Source of the DNA: Actinomycetales bacterium
GTDB taxonomy: Bacteria; Actinomycetota; Actinomycetes; S36-B12
Assembly (NCBI GenBank): GCA_018970765.1
Contig: JAGWVT010000017.1
Location: 1 to 43,036 of the forward strand
Length of the DNA stretch: 43,036 nt
Direction: 5' to 3'
Positions 20,416-28,089 of the stretch are shown piece by piece. The position numbers were made by a program, and so were the translations under genes. Numbering within the stretch: position 1 is the first letter of the stretch; the number at the start of each line of letters is the position of its first letter. The notes beneath the pieces are model-generated. The model did no database searches and was not told the DNA's origin. It saw only the letters and a program-made list of their open reading frames with translations.

Positions 20416-21231
20416 ATGGTAGCGCCGCCGCCTTCTCCAGTGCCTGGCATCCCGACTAGGACGTATCCACGGCCAGCAAGCATCAGCAGCCCCCTGCGGA
20501 ACAGGTGGGGCGTTGGCCGGTTGACGACGAAGCCTGGAGAGGTATACGTCGCAGGCATGGGCGCGAGCGGCAACAAGAACGTGTCGGTGTCGGTGTTCGA
20601 CACGCCTGGTGCGTTCGCTGCGCTGTCCCCGCAGGCGCAGCAGAAGTTGTACCGGGATGCCACGAGCGTGTACGGGCATGACAAGGTGCCGACGATCAAC
20701 ATGGACAGTTTCCTTGCCAATACCGCGTATAACGCCTATGCGGTGCAGCAGTCCACTGGTCTGGCTGTCGATCCGTTGAGTTACTGGGACTACTACCGGC
20801 AGACAGGCGGGCCTGGGCTTGACTTGCAGCGACGCGCCCAGGAAGCGGGCGGCATGGGCGGAGGCGGTGGCGGTAGTTCCCGCAGCACGAATATCAGCCG
20901 GTCTGTCGATATCAGCAACCCGACCGAGGCTAGGAGCCTGGCTGACCAGGCGCTATCCCGCTATCTTGGCAGGCGTGCGAACGATCAGGAGTACGAGGCG
21001 TTCACGCAGGCGTTGAACCGGGCGCAGCGGAAGGCTCCCAGGGTTTCCCGTTCGACTTCCGTGGTGTCGCGTGGCGGCGGCGGTACGACTGCGATGACGG
21101 ATTCAGTGACGAAGGGCGGAGTGGATGCTGCCCGGTTCGCCGAGGAGTGGGCTTTGAGTCAGGAGGGCGCGGCGGAGTATGCAGCGGCGACGACAGTGCT
21201 GGACTCGTTCATGAAGATCCTTGGAGACTAG
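20416..21231 (+). CDS. Virion-type protein
   Basis: 271 residues from ATG 20416 (GGAGG upstream). Pro-rich N-terminus, Ala/Gln-rich middle, a Gly/Ser linker (GGMGGGGGGSSRSTN, about 148-162) and a C-terminal helical unit with LADQALSRYLGRRANDQEYE and FAEEWALSQEGAAEY, a pattern I associate with internal or tail proteins of actinophages. Position among virion genes supports a structural role. Confidence 0.68.
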   Translation: MVAPPPSPVPGIPTRTYPRPASISSPLRNRWGVGRLTTKPGEVYVAGMGASGNKNVSVSVFDTPGAFAALSPQAQQKLYRDATSVYGHDKVPTINMDSFLANTAYNAYAVQQSTGLAVDPLSYWDYYRQTGGPGLDLQRRAQEAGGMGGGGGGSSRSTNISRSVDISNPTEARSLADQALSRYLGRRANDQEYEAFTQALNRAQRKAPRVSRSTSVVSRGGGGTTAMTDSVTKGGVDAARFAEEWALSQEGAAEYAAATTVLDSFMKILGD

Positions 21232-22146
21232 ATGGCACCCAGGTTCGACCTTCTCGACTTCAACAGGCTGGGCAAGGACTATGCGTTCCTTCCGTCGCTG
21301 ATCCTGTCTGATCCAGAGTTGCGTGACGTGTGGGTACAGGCAGCGGAGCAGGGGATGCAGGGGCCAGCGATCGAACTGGCGTTCAGGAACACCAACTGGT
21401 GGAATGAGAACAACAAGTATGCCCGTCGTGCCATTGCCGAGTACCAAATGTCCAAGCAGGGACAGAGCGCTGACTGGCAGTTGCGACTTGAGGAAGCGGG
21501 CTTGCTGGTCGACCAGTTGGCAACCCAGATTGGCGCACCCCTAACGCGCGAGGACCGTGACAGGCTGATTCAGCAGACGATCTACCAGGGATGGGACCAG
21601 GAGGGCCGTCAGCGATTGCTGCAGCAGGCGCTCGCCGCGCAGATCAAGCCTGGTGTCGTCGGTGGCAGGCCGGGGATGATTGGCGGCGCTGCTGGGTCTT
21701 TCATCGACACGTTGCGAGACTTGGCCCGCAGGAATGGCGTCCGATATTCGGATGAATGGTTTTTGTCGGCAGCGAAGGCCGTAGCGGAAGGCAAGTCCAC
21801 CGAGGACGACTACATTCGCAGCGTCCAGGAAACCGCCGCTGGCCTGTTTCCCGTATTCGCGCAGCAGATCAGGAGCGGGACGACGGCATACGACCTTGCG
21901 TCCCCGTTCATCACGACGATGGCCCAGGAACTAGAGATCAGCCCGACATCTATCACGATGGACGACCCGTATATCCGGCAGGCGCTGGGCGGCGTGGACG
22001 CGAATGGCAAGCCAACGCCGATGAGCCTGTGGGACTTCACCAGGAAACTCAGGCAGGATCCGCGCTGGATGAATACTCGCTTTGCGCAGAACCAGGTGAC
22101 TGGCATTGCTGATTCGGTGATGCAGATGTTCGGATTGAGAGGCTGA
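21232..22146 (+). CDS. Virion-type protein, 'DPEL ... WW' family
   Basis: 304 residues, helical. The N-terminus (YAFLPSLILSDPELRDVWVQ, then AFRNTNWWNENNKYARRAI) follows a recurrent actinophage pattern of a 'DPEL' segment followed by a WW/WF and Arg-rich stretch, seen in minor tail or internal proteins. It starts directly at the previous stop. Probably part of the ejected or tail-proximal set with its two neighbours. Confidence 0.68.
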   Translation: MAPRFDLLDFNRLGKDYAFLPSLILSDPELRDVWVQAAEQGMQGPAIELAFRNTNWWNENNKYARRAIAEYQMSKQGQSADWQLRLEEAGLLVDQLATQIGAPLTREDRDRLIQQTIYQGWDQEGRQRLLQQALAAQIKPGVVGGRPGMIGGAAGSFIDTLRDLARRNGVRYSDEWFLSAAKAVAEGKSTEDDYIRSVQETAAGLFPVFAQQIRSGTTAYDLASPFITTMAQELEISPTSITMDDPYIRQALGGVDANGKPTPMSLWDFTRKLRQDPRWMNTRFAQNQVTGIADSVMQMFGLRG

Positions 22147-22147
22147 C

Positions 22148-23455
22148 ATGGCTACGCCTAAAAAGCGACCAAATCCTCCCAGTGGCGGTGGCGGTGGCGG
22201 GAGCAAGCCGAATCCTTCAGGTGGGGGTGGGGGCAGTAAGCCGAATCCTCCATCTGGTGGCGGTGGCGGGAGCAAGCCGAATCCCGCCAAGCCTCCGTCT
22301 GGCGGGAAGCCAATGCCGGGACTTCCGTCTTTGCCCACGGGTCCAGGTAGGCCAAAACCGCTCCCAGGGAAGCCTGGTGGTGGCGGGACGCCCAAGCCTC
22401 CTGGTGGTGGGAAGCCCAAGCCTCCAACTGGTGGTGGCGGGAAGCCTAAGCCTCCTAAGTGGCCTGAGTTTGAGAATGATCCGAACGCTCCTCCCGGTCC
22501 TACGCCGGAAGGCCCACCGGATATCCCTGGTGCCGACGATCAGCCAGCAGCGCCTCCTCCTCGCGACGAAACGCCAGTTGCTCCTCCGACTGACGAAACT
22601 GGCGACGAGAAGGATCCGTATGAGGAGTACTTCAAGCAACAAGAGGCACAGCGGCAGCGCAATGCGATAGCCGCCGTCAGGGCGATGCTCGACCAGTACG
22701 GCTTGAGTTCGCTCTATAACGTGATCGTCGGATACGTACAGGAGGGATACGACGCTGAAACGGTCATGATGCTGATCCGCACGACCCCGGAGTACAAGCA
22801 GAGATTCCCTGCTATGGAGGCGCTTGCGAAGAAGGGTCGCGCTATAAGCGAAGCGGTCTACATCGACTATGAGCGTGGAGCCGCTTCCCTGGAGCAGCGA
22901 TATGGATTGCCGAAGGGCATGCTGATGGGCAACGTGACGAAGTTGCTCGAAGGCGAGGTTTCCACCAGCGAGTTGAACGACCGGGTCGCGTTGGCGAGCA
23001 GCGCCTCGCTGCAGGCTCCTCAGGACTTGCGGGACACGCTCAGCAACTACTACGGCATCGGCCAGGGTGGGTTGACTGCCTACTTCCTGGACCCTGGCGT
23101 GGCGATGCCCCTGCTGGAGAAGCAGTACGCGACGGCCCAGATCGGCACCGAGGCGCTACGGCAGGACGTTGGGATCGACGTTGGCGTGGCTAGCCAGTTG
23201 CAGGAACTTGGCGTGACGCAGGAACAAGCACAGGCTGGTTTCGGCGAGGTGTCGAGGCAGCGTGAGTTCATGTCCGGCCGGGGCGAGACAGCGACGCAGC
23301 GGACGCTCATCATGGGCAACGTGGCTGGGGAACAGGCAGCCCGTCAGCAGATTGAGCGGATTGGCGCTAGCAGGGTTGGCCGATTCCAAGGCGGTGGAGG
23401 GTTCATAGGCGGTCAGCAGGGCGGCAGGTCAGGGTTACAGGAATCTTCTACCTGA
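22148..23455 (+). CDS. Virion-type protein with Gly/Pro/Lys repeat N-terminus
   Basis: 435 residues. Residues 1-160 are low-complexity: alternating GGGGG and KPNP units, then KPKPP and acidic-proline stretches, likely disordered. From about 160 it becomes helical (YEEYFKQQEAQRQRNAIAAV) with GGLTAYFLDPGVAMPLLEKQ and LQELGVTQEQAQAGF in the middle. The last gene before the capsid promoter. Such helical domains recur in phage virion proteins; exact role unknown. The repeats are slippage-prone. Confidence 0.68.
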   Translation: MATPKKRPNPPSGGGGGGSKPNPSGGGGGSKPNPPSGGGGGSKPNPAKPPSGGKPMPGLPSLPTGPGRPKPLPGKPGGGGTPKPPGGGKPKPPTGGGGKPKPPKWPEFENDPNAPPGPTPEGPPDIPGADDQPAAPPPRDETPVAPPTDETGDEKDPYEEYFKQQEAQRQRNAIAAVRAMLDQYGLSSLYNVIVGYVQEGYDAETVMMLIRTTPEYKQRFPAMEALAKKGRAISEAVYIDYERGAASLEQRYGLPKGMLMGNVTKLLEGEVSTSELNDRVALASSASLQAPQDLRDTLSNYYGIGQGGLTAYFLDPGVAMPLLEKQYATAQIGTEALRQDVGIDVGVASQLQELGVTQEQAQAGFGEVSRQREFMSGRGETATQRTLIMGNVAGEQAARQQIERIGASRVGRFQGGGGFIGGQQGGRSGLQESST

Positions 23456-23459
23456 TCCC

Positions 23460-23487
23460 TTGACATGCTTGACATGGGGTGTATCCT
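23460..23487 (+). promoter_or_regulatory. Promoter for scaffold/capsid genes
   Basis: TTGACA (23460-23465), 16-bp spacer, TATCCT (23482-23487). The -10 fits the TANNNT pattern of actinobacteria. Position in a true gap after 22148-23455 and a long leader before scaffold support it; it would boost capsid and scaffold above the upstream genes. Confidence 0.75.
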
Positions 23488-23494
23488 GCTGGCA

Positions 23495-23687
23495 GCGCGT
23501 GGCCCTGCCGAGAGGCGGGCGAGCCACCGCTAAGACCGGCACGAAGTGGCGTTCGTGGTCCGAGTAGATAGCCGTTGTTTCACCTGATGTGCGTCCGCAT
23601 GCCAACTTGGTTCCCAGGGACGCGCATGCCCATATAACCTCCGCGCCGCTACTCCCGGCTGCGCGTGTCCAAGGAAAGGGAAGTGCA
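23495..23687 (+). ncRNA. Structured 5' leader of scaffold/capsid mRNA
   Basis: About 190 bases with stacked hairpins: 23499-23527 (GTGGC/GCCAC outside CCTGCC-GAGA-GGCGGG, a GNRA loop), 23534-23560 (CACGAA/TTCGTG plus GAC/GTC), and 23589-23625 (GTGCGTCC/GGACGCGC). The first starts within a few bases of the expected +1. Ribosome site AAGGAAAGGG at 23671. Could stabilise the most abundant late mRNA or regulate translation. Confidence 0.6.
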
Positions 23688-24161
23688 ATGTCAGACATGT
23701 ATGCAGAAGACGAGTTCGACGCTCAAGTGGAAATCGAACCTGGCGATGGCGAGGCTGGCGACATCAAGTCGCTGCGTCGAGCGGCCAGCGGGAAGAAGAA
23801 ACTGGAGCAGGAACTCGCCGAGGCACGACGCCAACTGGCTTTCGTCAGGGCTGGCATCGACCCGGACGATCCCAGGATGCGCTACTTCGTCAAGGGATAC
23901 GAAGGCGAGTTGACGGCAGCAGCGGTACGCCAGGCAGCCATCGATGCAGGGTTCGTCCAGGCACCATCGGAGAACCAGGCAGCGCAGGCGGTCCAGCAGG
24001 CTCAGGACCGCGTGACTATCGCATCGGCTGGAGCGGCAATCGAGGATTCGTCCGAGGGTGCGGCCCTGTCAAGGATGCAGGCAGCGATGGAGGAAGGCGG
24101 CTTGTCGGCAATGCTCGACGTTGCACGCCAGTACGGAATCCCAATCGGCTCTGAGATGTAA
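23688..24161 (+). CDS. Scaffolding protein
   Basis: 157 residues from ATG 23688. Strongly acidic N-terminus (MYAEDEFDAQVEIEPGDGEA), coiled-coil KKKLEQELAEARRQLAFVRA, and a Gln/Ala-rich C-terminal part; size, charge pattern and location immediately upstream of the major capsid gene are typical of phage scaffolds that guide procapsid assembly and then leave. No protease is visible in the neighbourhood. Confidence 0.8.
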   Translation: MSDMYAEDEFDAQVEIEPGDGEAGDIKSLRRAASGKKKLEQELAEARRQLAFVRAGIDPDDPRMRYFVKGYEGELTAAAVRQAAIDAGFVQAPSENQAAQAVQQAQDRVTIASAGAAIEDSSEGAALSRMQAAMEEGGLSAMLDVARQYGIPIGSEM

Positions 24162-24172
24162 AGGAAGAAGAA

Positions 24173-25210
24173 ATGCCAGCAGGCACGGGCACCCCGGGTG
24201 CCAACCAGAACGGACCAGCGACCAGCCCGATGTTCTCCCCTGGGGAGATCGTCACCGCTGCCGGTCCCCTATCGATCAACGCACCGGCACCGGTCGTTGA
24301 CATCACCCTCGGCGGGCAGTTCGTCACCAAGGCGTACGACCTGGCCGTCTACCCGTCGCTCCGCCCGGAACTGATCTTCGACCAGTTCGCCACGGTGCGG
24401 GCGTCGAACACCACCCATCGCGGTGGCAGCGTCCGGTTCTCGTTCATCGATGACATCGCCGAGCAGACCACTCCGCTGCTTGAGAACATCGACGTGGACT
24501 CGGTGACGCTGTCCAGCAAGGCATTGACGGTGACGATGCGGGAGTACGGCACCGCTGTCACCAACACTGCCTTGCTGCGCGGGACCAGCATGATCTCGCT
24601 GGATCCGGTGATCGCCGAGCGGGTCGGCTACAACGCCGGCCTCTCTGTCGACACCCTTGCTCGGGTGGCGCTGGACCAGACCACGGTCACCTACGACGAT
24701 GCCTCGACCGCTTCGGTCGGGTCCATCGGCAACCTGGCGGGTCCGCTGACCGGCACTCACCTGCGTAACGGTGTTGCGATTCTTCGTGCGCGTAACGTCC
24801 GTCCCCTGCGCGGCGGCAACTACGTCGCGGTCCTCAGCCCCTACCAGGCCCAGCACCTCATGTCCGAGGTGACTGACACTGGCTGGCGATGGATGGTCGG
24901 CTACGCCGGTGGCGAGGGAACCGCTGGGAACAGCGTTTTCCAAGGCGAGGTCGGCACCTATGAGGGTGTCCGCATCGTCGTCAACAACCACCTGACCGAC
25001 CTTGGTCGCGGCTACCTGATGGGCGCTGAGGCGCTCGCGAAGGCGTACTCGACGGCTCCTGGGTTCGGCCCGGACCCGAAGACCGTCGTCGCGCCGGTGG
25101 TCGACAAGTTGAAGCGGTTCGCCAGCATCGGCTGGTACCACCTTGTTGGATACAGCATCTTCCGTGCGGACGCGCTCCTGCAGATCCGTACCCAGTCGAC
25201 GCTGGTCTAG
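24173..25210 (+). CDS. Major capsid protein (HK97 fold, N4-gp56-like)
   Basis: 345 residues; AAGGAAGAAGAA precedes ATG 24173. The N-terminal arm is followed by YPSLRPELIFDQFATVRAS, TVTMREYGTAVTNTALLRGT, and late NGVAILRARNVRPLRGGNYV and VFQGEVGTYEGVRIVVNNH. This order (arm, E-loop, P-domain helix, A-domain strands) is that of the N4-gp56-like group of HK97-fold capsid proteins. Forms the icosahedral shell together with the scaffold encoded just upstream. Its start shows a conserved Pro/Gly/Thr-rich 30-residue arm. Confidence 0.88.
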   Translation: MPAGTGTPGANQNGPATSPMFSPGEIVTAAGPLSINAPAPVVDITLGGQFVTKAYDLAVYPSLRPELIFDQFATVRASNTTHRGGSVRFSFIDDIAEQTTPLLENIDVDSVTLSSKALTVTMREYGTAVTNTALLRGTSMISLDPVIAERVGYNAGLSVDTLARVALDQTTVTYDDASTASVGSIGNLAGPLTGTHLRNGVAILRARNVRPLRGGNYVAVLSPYQAQHLMSEVTDTGWRWMVGYAGGEGTAGNSVFQGEVGTYEGVRIVVNNHLTDLGRGYLMGAEALAKAYSTAPGFGPDPKTVVAPVVDKLKRFASIGWYHLVGYSIFRADALLQIRTQSTLV

Positions 25211-25257
25211 TTGGGCTGCCCCCGCCTCAGACCCCCCGGTGGGGCGGGGGCTCAACT
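25209..25257. terminator. Hairpin after major capsid gene
   Basis: GCCCCCGCC (25218-25226) with GGCGGGGGC (25243-25251), extended by AGTTG/CAACT after short bulges. No U-run. Probably reduces read-through from capsid into the small basic-protein genes. Confidence 0.75.
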
Positions 25258-25268
25258 AAGGAGCCTAG

Positions 25269-25430
25269 ATGCGCAAGACGAAAGTCCAGAAGGTGATGGG
25301 CGAGTTCAAGCGTGGAACTCTCCATAGCGGGTCCAAGAAGGGTCCGAAGGTGTCCAGCAGGAAGCAGGCAGTCGCTATTGCGCTGTCTGAGCAGCGGCGG
25401 GCGATGTCTCGCGGAAAGCGTGGCAGGTGA
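25269..25430 (+). CDS. DUF6496-like basic protein
   Basis: 53 residues. MRKTKVQKVMGEFKRGTLHS, then SGSKKGPKVSSRKQAVAIAL: the Lys/Ser-rich 'GSKKGPKVKSRKQAIAIALSE' signature of DUF6496, a short protein found across phages and some bacteria, function unknown. Very basic; first of a run of basic proteins after the capsid gene. Starts within 12 bases of the hairpin. Confidence 0.82.
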   Translation: MRKTKVQKVMGEFKRGTLHSGSKKGPKVSSRKQAVAIALSEQRRAMSRGKRGR

Positions 25431-25981
25431 TGGCTAAGAAGCCTCAGACTGAGCAGAAGGCAAAAGGCCTTCTCAAGAATGTCGGCAACTACAAGGGCAA
25501 GACGTTGAACTTGTCCAAGAAGCAACTCGGTGCGAGTGGTCGTGCTGCTGCTGGCGCTAGGAAGATCGCGATCAGCAGGACGCATTACGACGCCAAGACC
25601 AAGAAGGTCATCGGTCCTATGGGGAAGCCAATCACTGGTCGGGTGGATCTTGGTGGCGGCAACGTCGCCGTGTACAAGAACGGTGTCCGGGTGCGTGCGC
25701 AGGCTCCGTCGTCTAAGCAGAAGGGTAGCGGTCCCAGCGGTGGCGGCGGTGGCGGCGGTGGTGCGAATAAGCCTGGAAAGATCAACTATGCAGGCAAAAT
25801 ATCTGCTTCGACTCGCGTAAATGAGTATAAGCATGCTGGGGCCAAGCAGACCGATGTTTGGTCGCCGAAGCAAATCGCGGCGTCGAACAGAGCAAAAACC
25901 TCGGGCCGCTCAAGATACAAAGACCCGTATTCTCAAGTTTACTTTGATTATGAAACGGGAAGGTGGAGTGATGGCAACTAA
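25430..25981 (+). CDS. Basic Gly-rich protein
   Basis: 183 residues from ATG 25430 (TGATG overlap). Lys-rich N-terminal half (AKGLLKNVGNYKGKTLNLSK), a beta-type segment (GRVDLGGGNVAVYKNGVRVR), then a poly-Gly linker and a C-terminal Tyr/Lys-rich tail. Base composition drops toward A/T after ~25790, unlike its neighbours. No family recognised; likely nucleic-acid binding or virion-associated. Confidence 0.7.
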   Translation: MAKKPQTEQKAKGLLKNVGNYKGKTLNLSKKQLGASGRAAAGARKIAISRTHYDAKTKKVIGPMGKPITGRVDLGGGNVAVYKNGVRVRAQAPSSKQKGSGPSGGGGGGGGANKPGKINYAGKISASTRVNEYKHAGAKQTDVWSPKQIAASNRAKTSGRSRYKDPYSQVYFDYETGRWSDGN

Positions 25982-26618
25982 GGACAGTCCTGGGATACTT
26001 CCGAAGCCGCGTGGTAGCGGTGGAGCGAAGGCGTCTGGGCCTAGCGCCGCCGGAGGAACAGCCCGTGCGCCACGGACTAATACGCGCACAACGGTCCCCT
26101 CAGCAAAGCCTTCTTCTCGTACTCCGCGATCTCCGGCTAAGGTTGCGGAGGCGAAACCAGTGTCTACTTCGCGAGGTTCCTCTAAGGCCACTGCACAGTC
26201 AAAGGTCGCCGCTAAGCAGGCTCCTGCTACCGCAACGCGAGTAACGTATAAGGCTCCTAAAAAGCCTACGAGCATGAAAGTGGCTCGGACAACTTCTCAA
26301 CGTCCCAGGCAGAATGCACCAGCAAAGCGAACTGCCGCTTCGCAATCAACTGCTCCGTCGAAGGCGACTGTTGGGCGCGTGCAGGGGATCCGTAACAAGA
26401 TTGCAGGTATGGATCCAAGTTCCAAGAGTGCGTTCAAGGCTCTCGGGTATACGTCTGCAGCCATTGCTCCAGTGGGCGCACTGGGGGTTGGGTATGCGGC
26501 TAGCAGAAACGCTGCCGCTTCGCCGCCTAAGGGAAAACGGGATGGGGAAATGCGCGTCATCCAGGGTCGCAAGGCGAGGTGGTCTGCTAGTGAGGGCAGA
26601 TGGGTAGCGAGCCCGTAA
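25971..26618 (+). CDS. Histone H1-like Ala/Lys/Pro-rich protein
   Basis: 215 residues from ATG 25971, overlapping the previous gene. Residues 1-150 are Ala/Ser/Thr/Lys/Pro-rich with repeated APKKP/SKATAQSK-like units, as in the tails of eukaryotic H1 and bacterial H1-like proteins. Residues ~165-190 are hydrophobic (FKALGYTSAAIAPVGALGVG) and could insert in a membrane. Could be a DNA-condensing virion protein. No database-level family recognised. Confidence 0.65.
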   Translation: MATKDSPGILPKPRGSGGAKASGPSAAGGTARAPRTNTRTTVPSAKPSSRTPRSPAKVAEAKPVSTSRGSSKATAQSKVAAKQAPATATRVTYKAPKKPTSMKVARTTSQRPRQNAPAKRTAASQSTAPSKATVGRVQGIRNKIAGMDPSSKSAFKALGYTSAAIAPVGALGVGYAASRNAAASPPKGKRDGEMRVIQGRKARWSASEGRWVASP

Positions 26619-26896
26619 TGGCGAAGTCTCCTGCGTGGCAGCGGTCTGCTGGCAAGAACCCGAAGGGCGGGTTGAATGCCAAGGGCCGTGCTTCATACAA
26701 CAAGGCGAACCCTGGGAAGCCTGGGTTGAAGCCTCCAGTGAAGGCAGCGCAAGCCAAGAAGTCACCTAAGGCCGCTGCCCGCAGGAAGTCGTTCTGCTCC
26801 AGGATGGAAGGGATGCGTGCGAAGAATACGTCTGCGAAGACGGCGCGTGACCCGAATAGCAGGATCAACAAGTCGCTACGAGCATGGGATTGCTGA
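26618..26896 (+). CDS. DUF6321-like basic protein
   Basis: 92 residues, start at a TAATG overlap. SPAWQRSAGKNPKGGLNAKG, KPPVKAAQAKKSPKAAARRK, then KSFCSRMEGMR and SAKTARDPNSRINKSLRAWDC. This order is the DUF6321 signature: two cysteines, many lysines, ending 'RINKSLR-x-WxC'. Known from phages of many hosts; function undescribed. Confidence 0.85.
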   Translation: MAKSPAWQRSAGKNPKGGLNAKGRASYNKANPGKPGLKPPVKAAQAKKSPKAAARRKSFCSRMEGMRAKNTSAKTARDPNSRINKSLRAWDC

Positions 26897-27204
26897 TGGC
26901 TATGAATAAGAGTGGTCGGGTGTATGCGGGTGGTAACCCGAACTTTGATATGCGTACTGGGAAGATGAGGCCGACGAAGCCTGGTGGGCCTCCGTCAAAG
27001 AAGCCTGTTCCTCCTGGTGGCAAGCGTCCAACTGACGTGACGATCATGCCGGTGCGTCCAGGTAAGCCAACTGGTGGCGGCATGCAGAAGCCAGTAAAGC
27101 CAGTGCAGAAGCCCATGCAGAAGCCTGGTGTCGTTCGCCGACCTGGCACGATTACCGGCCCTGGTGCGACCAGCAAGCCGAAGAAGATGGGGAGGTACAT
27201 GTAG
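26896..27204 (+). CDS. Pro/Lys/Gly-rich disordered protein
   Basis: 102 residues from ATG 26896 (TGATG overlap). Composed of KPGGPPSKKP-, GGKRP- and KPVKPVQKPMQKP-type units; almost certainly disordered and very basic. No domain. Possibly a flexible virion or DNA-binding protein. Confidence 0.65.
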   Translation: MAMNKSGRVYAGGNPNFDMRTGKMRPTKPGGPPSKKPVPPGGKRPTDVTIMPVRPGKPTGGGMQKPVKPVQKPMQKPGVVRRPGTITGPGATSKPKKMGRYM

Positions 27205-27206
27205 CC

Positions 27207-27353
27207 ATGTGCATGAAGTGTGGTTGCTCCACTCCGAATGACAAGGTCGTGGCTAAGCCGATCATCGCCCCGAATGGGTCGAGCGGGACGATGCGGATAG
27301 CCGCTGAGTACGACAGCATGCCTTCGACTGGATACGAGTACGAGTACGAGTAA
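27207..27353 (+). CDS. 48-residue Cys-rich protein with acidic Tyr tail
   Basis: Begins MCMKCGCSTPNDKVVAKPII and ends GYEYEYEY. The CMKCGC knuckle and anionic Tyr/Glu tail are unusual among its basic neighbours. GGGGAGG lies upstream; the TAA overlaps the next ATG (TAATG). Short forms like this accompany DUF5872 genes in other phages, as I recall. Confidence 0.6.
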   Translation: MCMKCGCSTPNDKVVAKPIIAPNGSSGTMRIAAEYDSMPSTGYEYEYE

Positions 27354-27748
27354 TGCCGTACACGAATCCCGCCCTGCGTGAGCGGATAAAGAACCGGATC
27401 CTGGCTGGCAGCAAGGGTGGCAAGCCGGGGCAGTGGAGTGCGCGTAAGGCGCAGTTGCTGGCTCAGCAGTACGAGAAGTCCGGTGGCGGGTATCGGGGCG
27501 GGAAGACGAAGGCGCAGCAGTCCTTGTCGAAGTGGACTGGGGAGAAGTGGCGGACGAAGTCGGGGAAGCCGTCTACTCAGGGTTCGCAGGCTACGGGTGA
27601 GCGGTACTTGCCGTCGCGTGCGATCAAGTCGCTGTCGTCTAAGGAGTATGCGGCGACGACGCGGGCGAAGCGTGCTGGGACGCGGGCTGGGAAGCAGTTC
27701 GTGGCTCAGCCGAAGAAGGTCGCGAAGAAGACTGCGAGGTTCCGCTAG
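27353..27748 (+). CDS. DUF5872-like basic protein
   Basis: 131 residues. Signature order MPYTNPALRERIKNRILAGS, KGGKPGQWSARKAQLLAQQY, GGGYRGGKTKAQQSLSKWT, SGKPSTQGSQATGERYLPSR and SSKEYAATTRAKRAG match DUF5872, known from phages and large eukaryotic viruses. About 25% Lys/Arg. Function not described to my knowledge; likely nucleic-acid interaction. Confidence 0.85.
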   Translation: MPYTNPALRERIKNRILAGSKGGKPGQWSARKAQLLAQQYEKSGGGYRGGKTKAQQSLSKWTGEKWRTKSGKPSTQGSQATGERYLPSRAIKSLSSKEYAATTRAKRAGTRAGKQFVAQPKKVAKKTARFR

Positions 27749-28080
27749 TGACTGTCCAGAAGCAGCTGACGGGGCGGGCTACCTACGGCCCCAGGGTCGA
27801 ATACGGCCCTGGGGTCAGCCCGCTGTGGCAGTTCATCCTGATGCCGCCAGCGCAGGAATCCATCCTGATCTATGACGACGGGACCGTGGTTGAGCGGCAG
27901 ACGTTCGAGAATGACGAGATCAAGGATCCGTCGGTTCACACGTACATCCTGGGCGGGACGGACTATCGGACGGATGAGGGGTCGTTTGAGTACAACGCGC
28001 TGACAGCGGCGGGGTTCACTTGGCGGGACGTGTACACGGATAACGTGTACGAGGATGACTACGACTCGCCGTACAACTAG
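27748..28080 (+). CDS. Acidic hypothetical protein
   Basis: 110 residues, GTG start overlapping the DUF5872 stop (TAGTG). Beta-rich with WQFILMPPAQESILIYDDGT, then VVERQTFENDEIKDP and a very acidic C-terminus ending YEDDYDSPYN. Typical of small actinophage proteins between head and tail genes. The acidic nature contrasts with the preceding basic set. Confidence 0.7.
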   Translation: MTVQKQLTGRATYGPRVEYGPGVSPLWQFILMPPAQESILIYDDGTVVERQTFENDEIKDPSVHTYILGGTDYRTDEGSFEYNALTAAGFTWRDVYTDNVYEDDYDSPYN

Positions 28081-28089
28081 GAGCAGTGG

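Noticed and set aside
22160-22460. Short Gly/Pro codon repeats as a CRISPR array or mobile element
   Set aside because: They are in frame and encode a low-complexity protein segment; no spacer structure.
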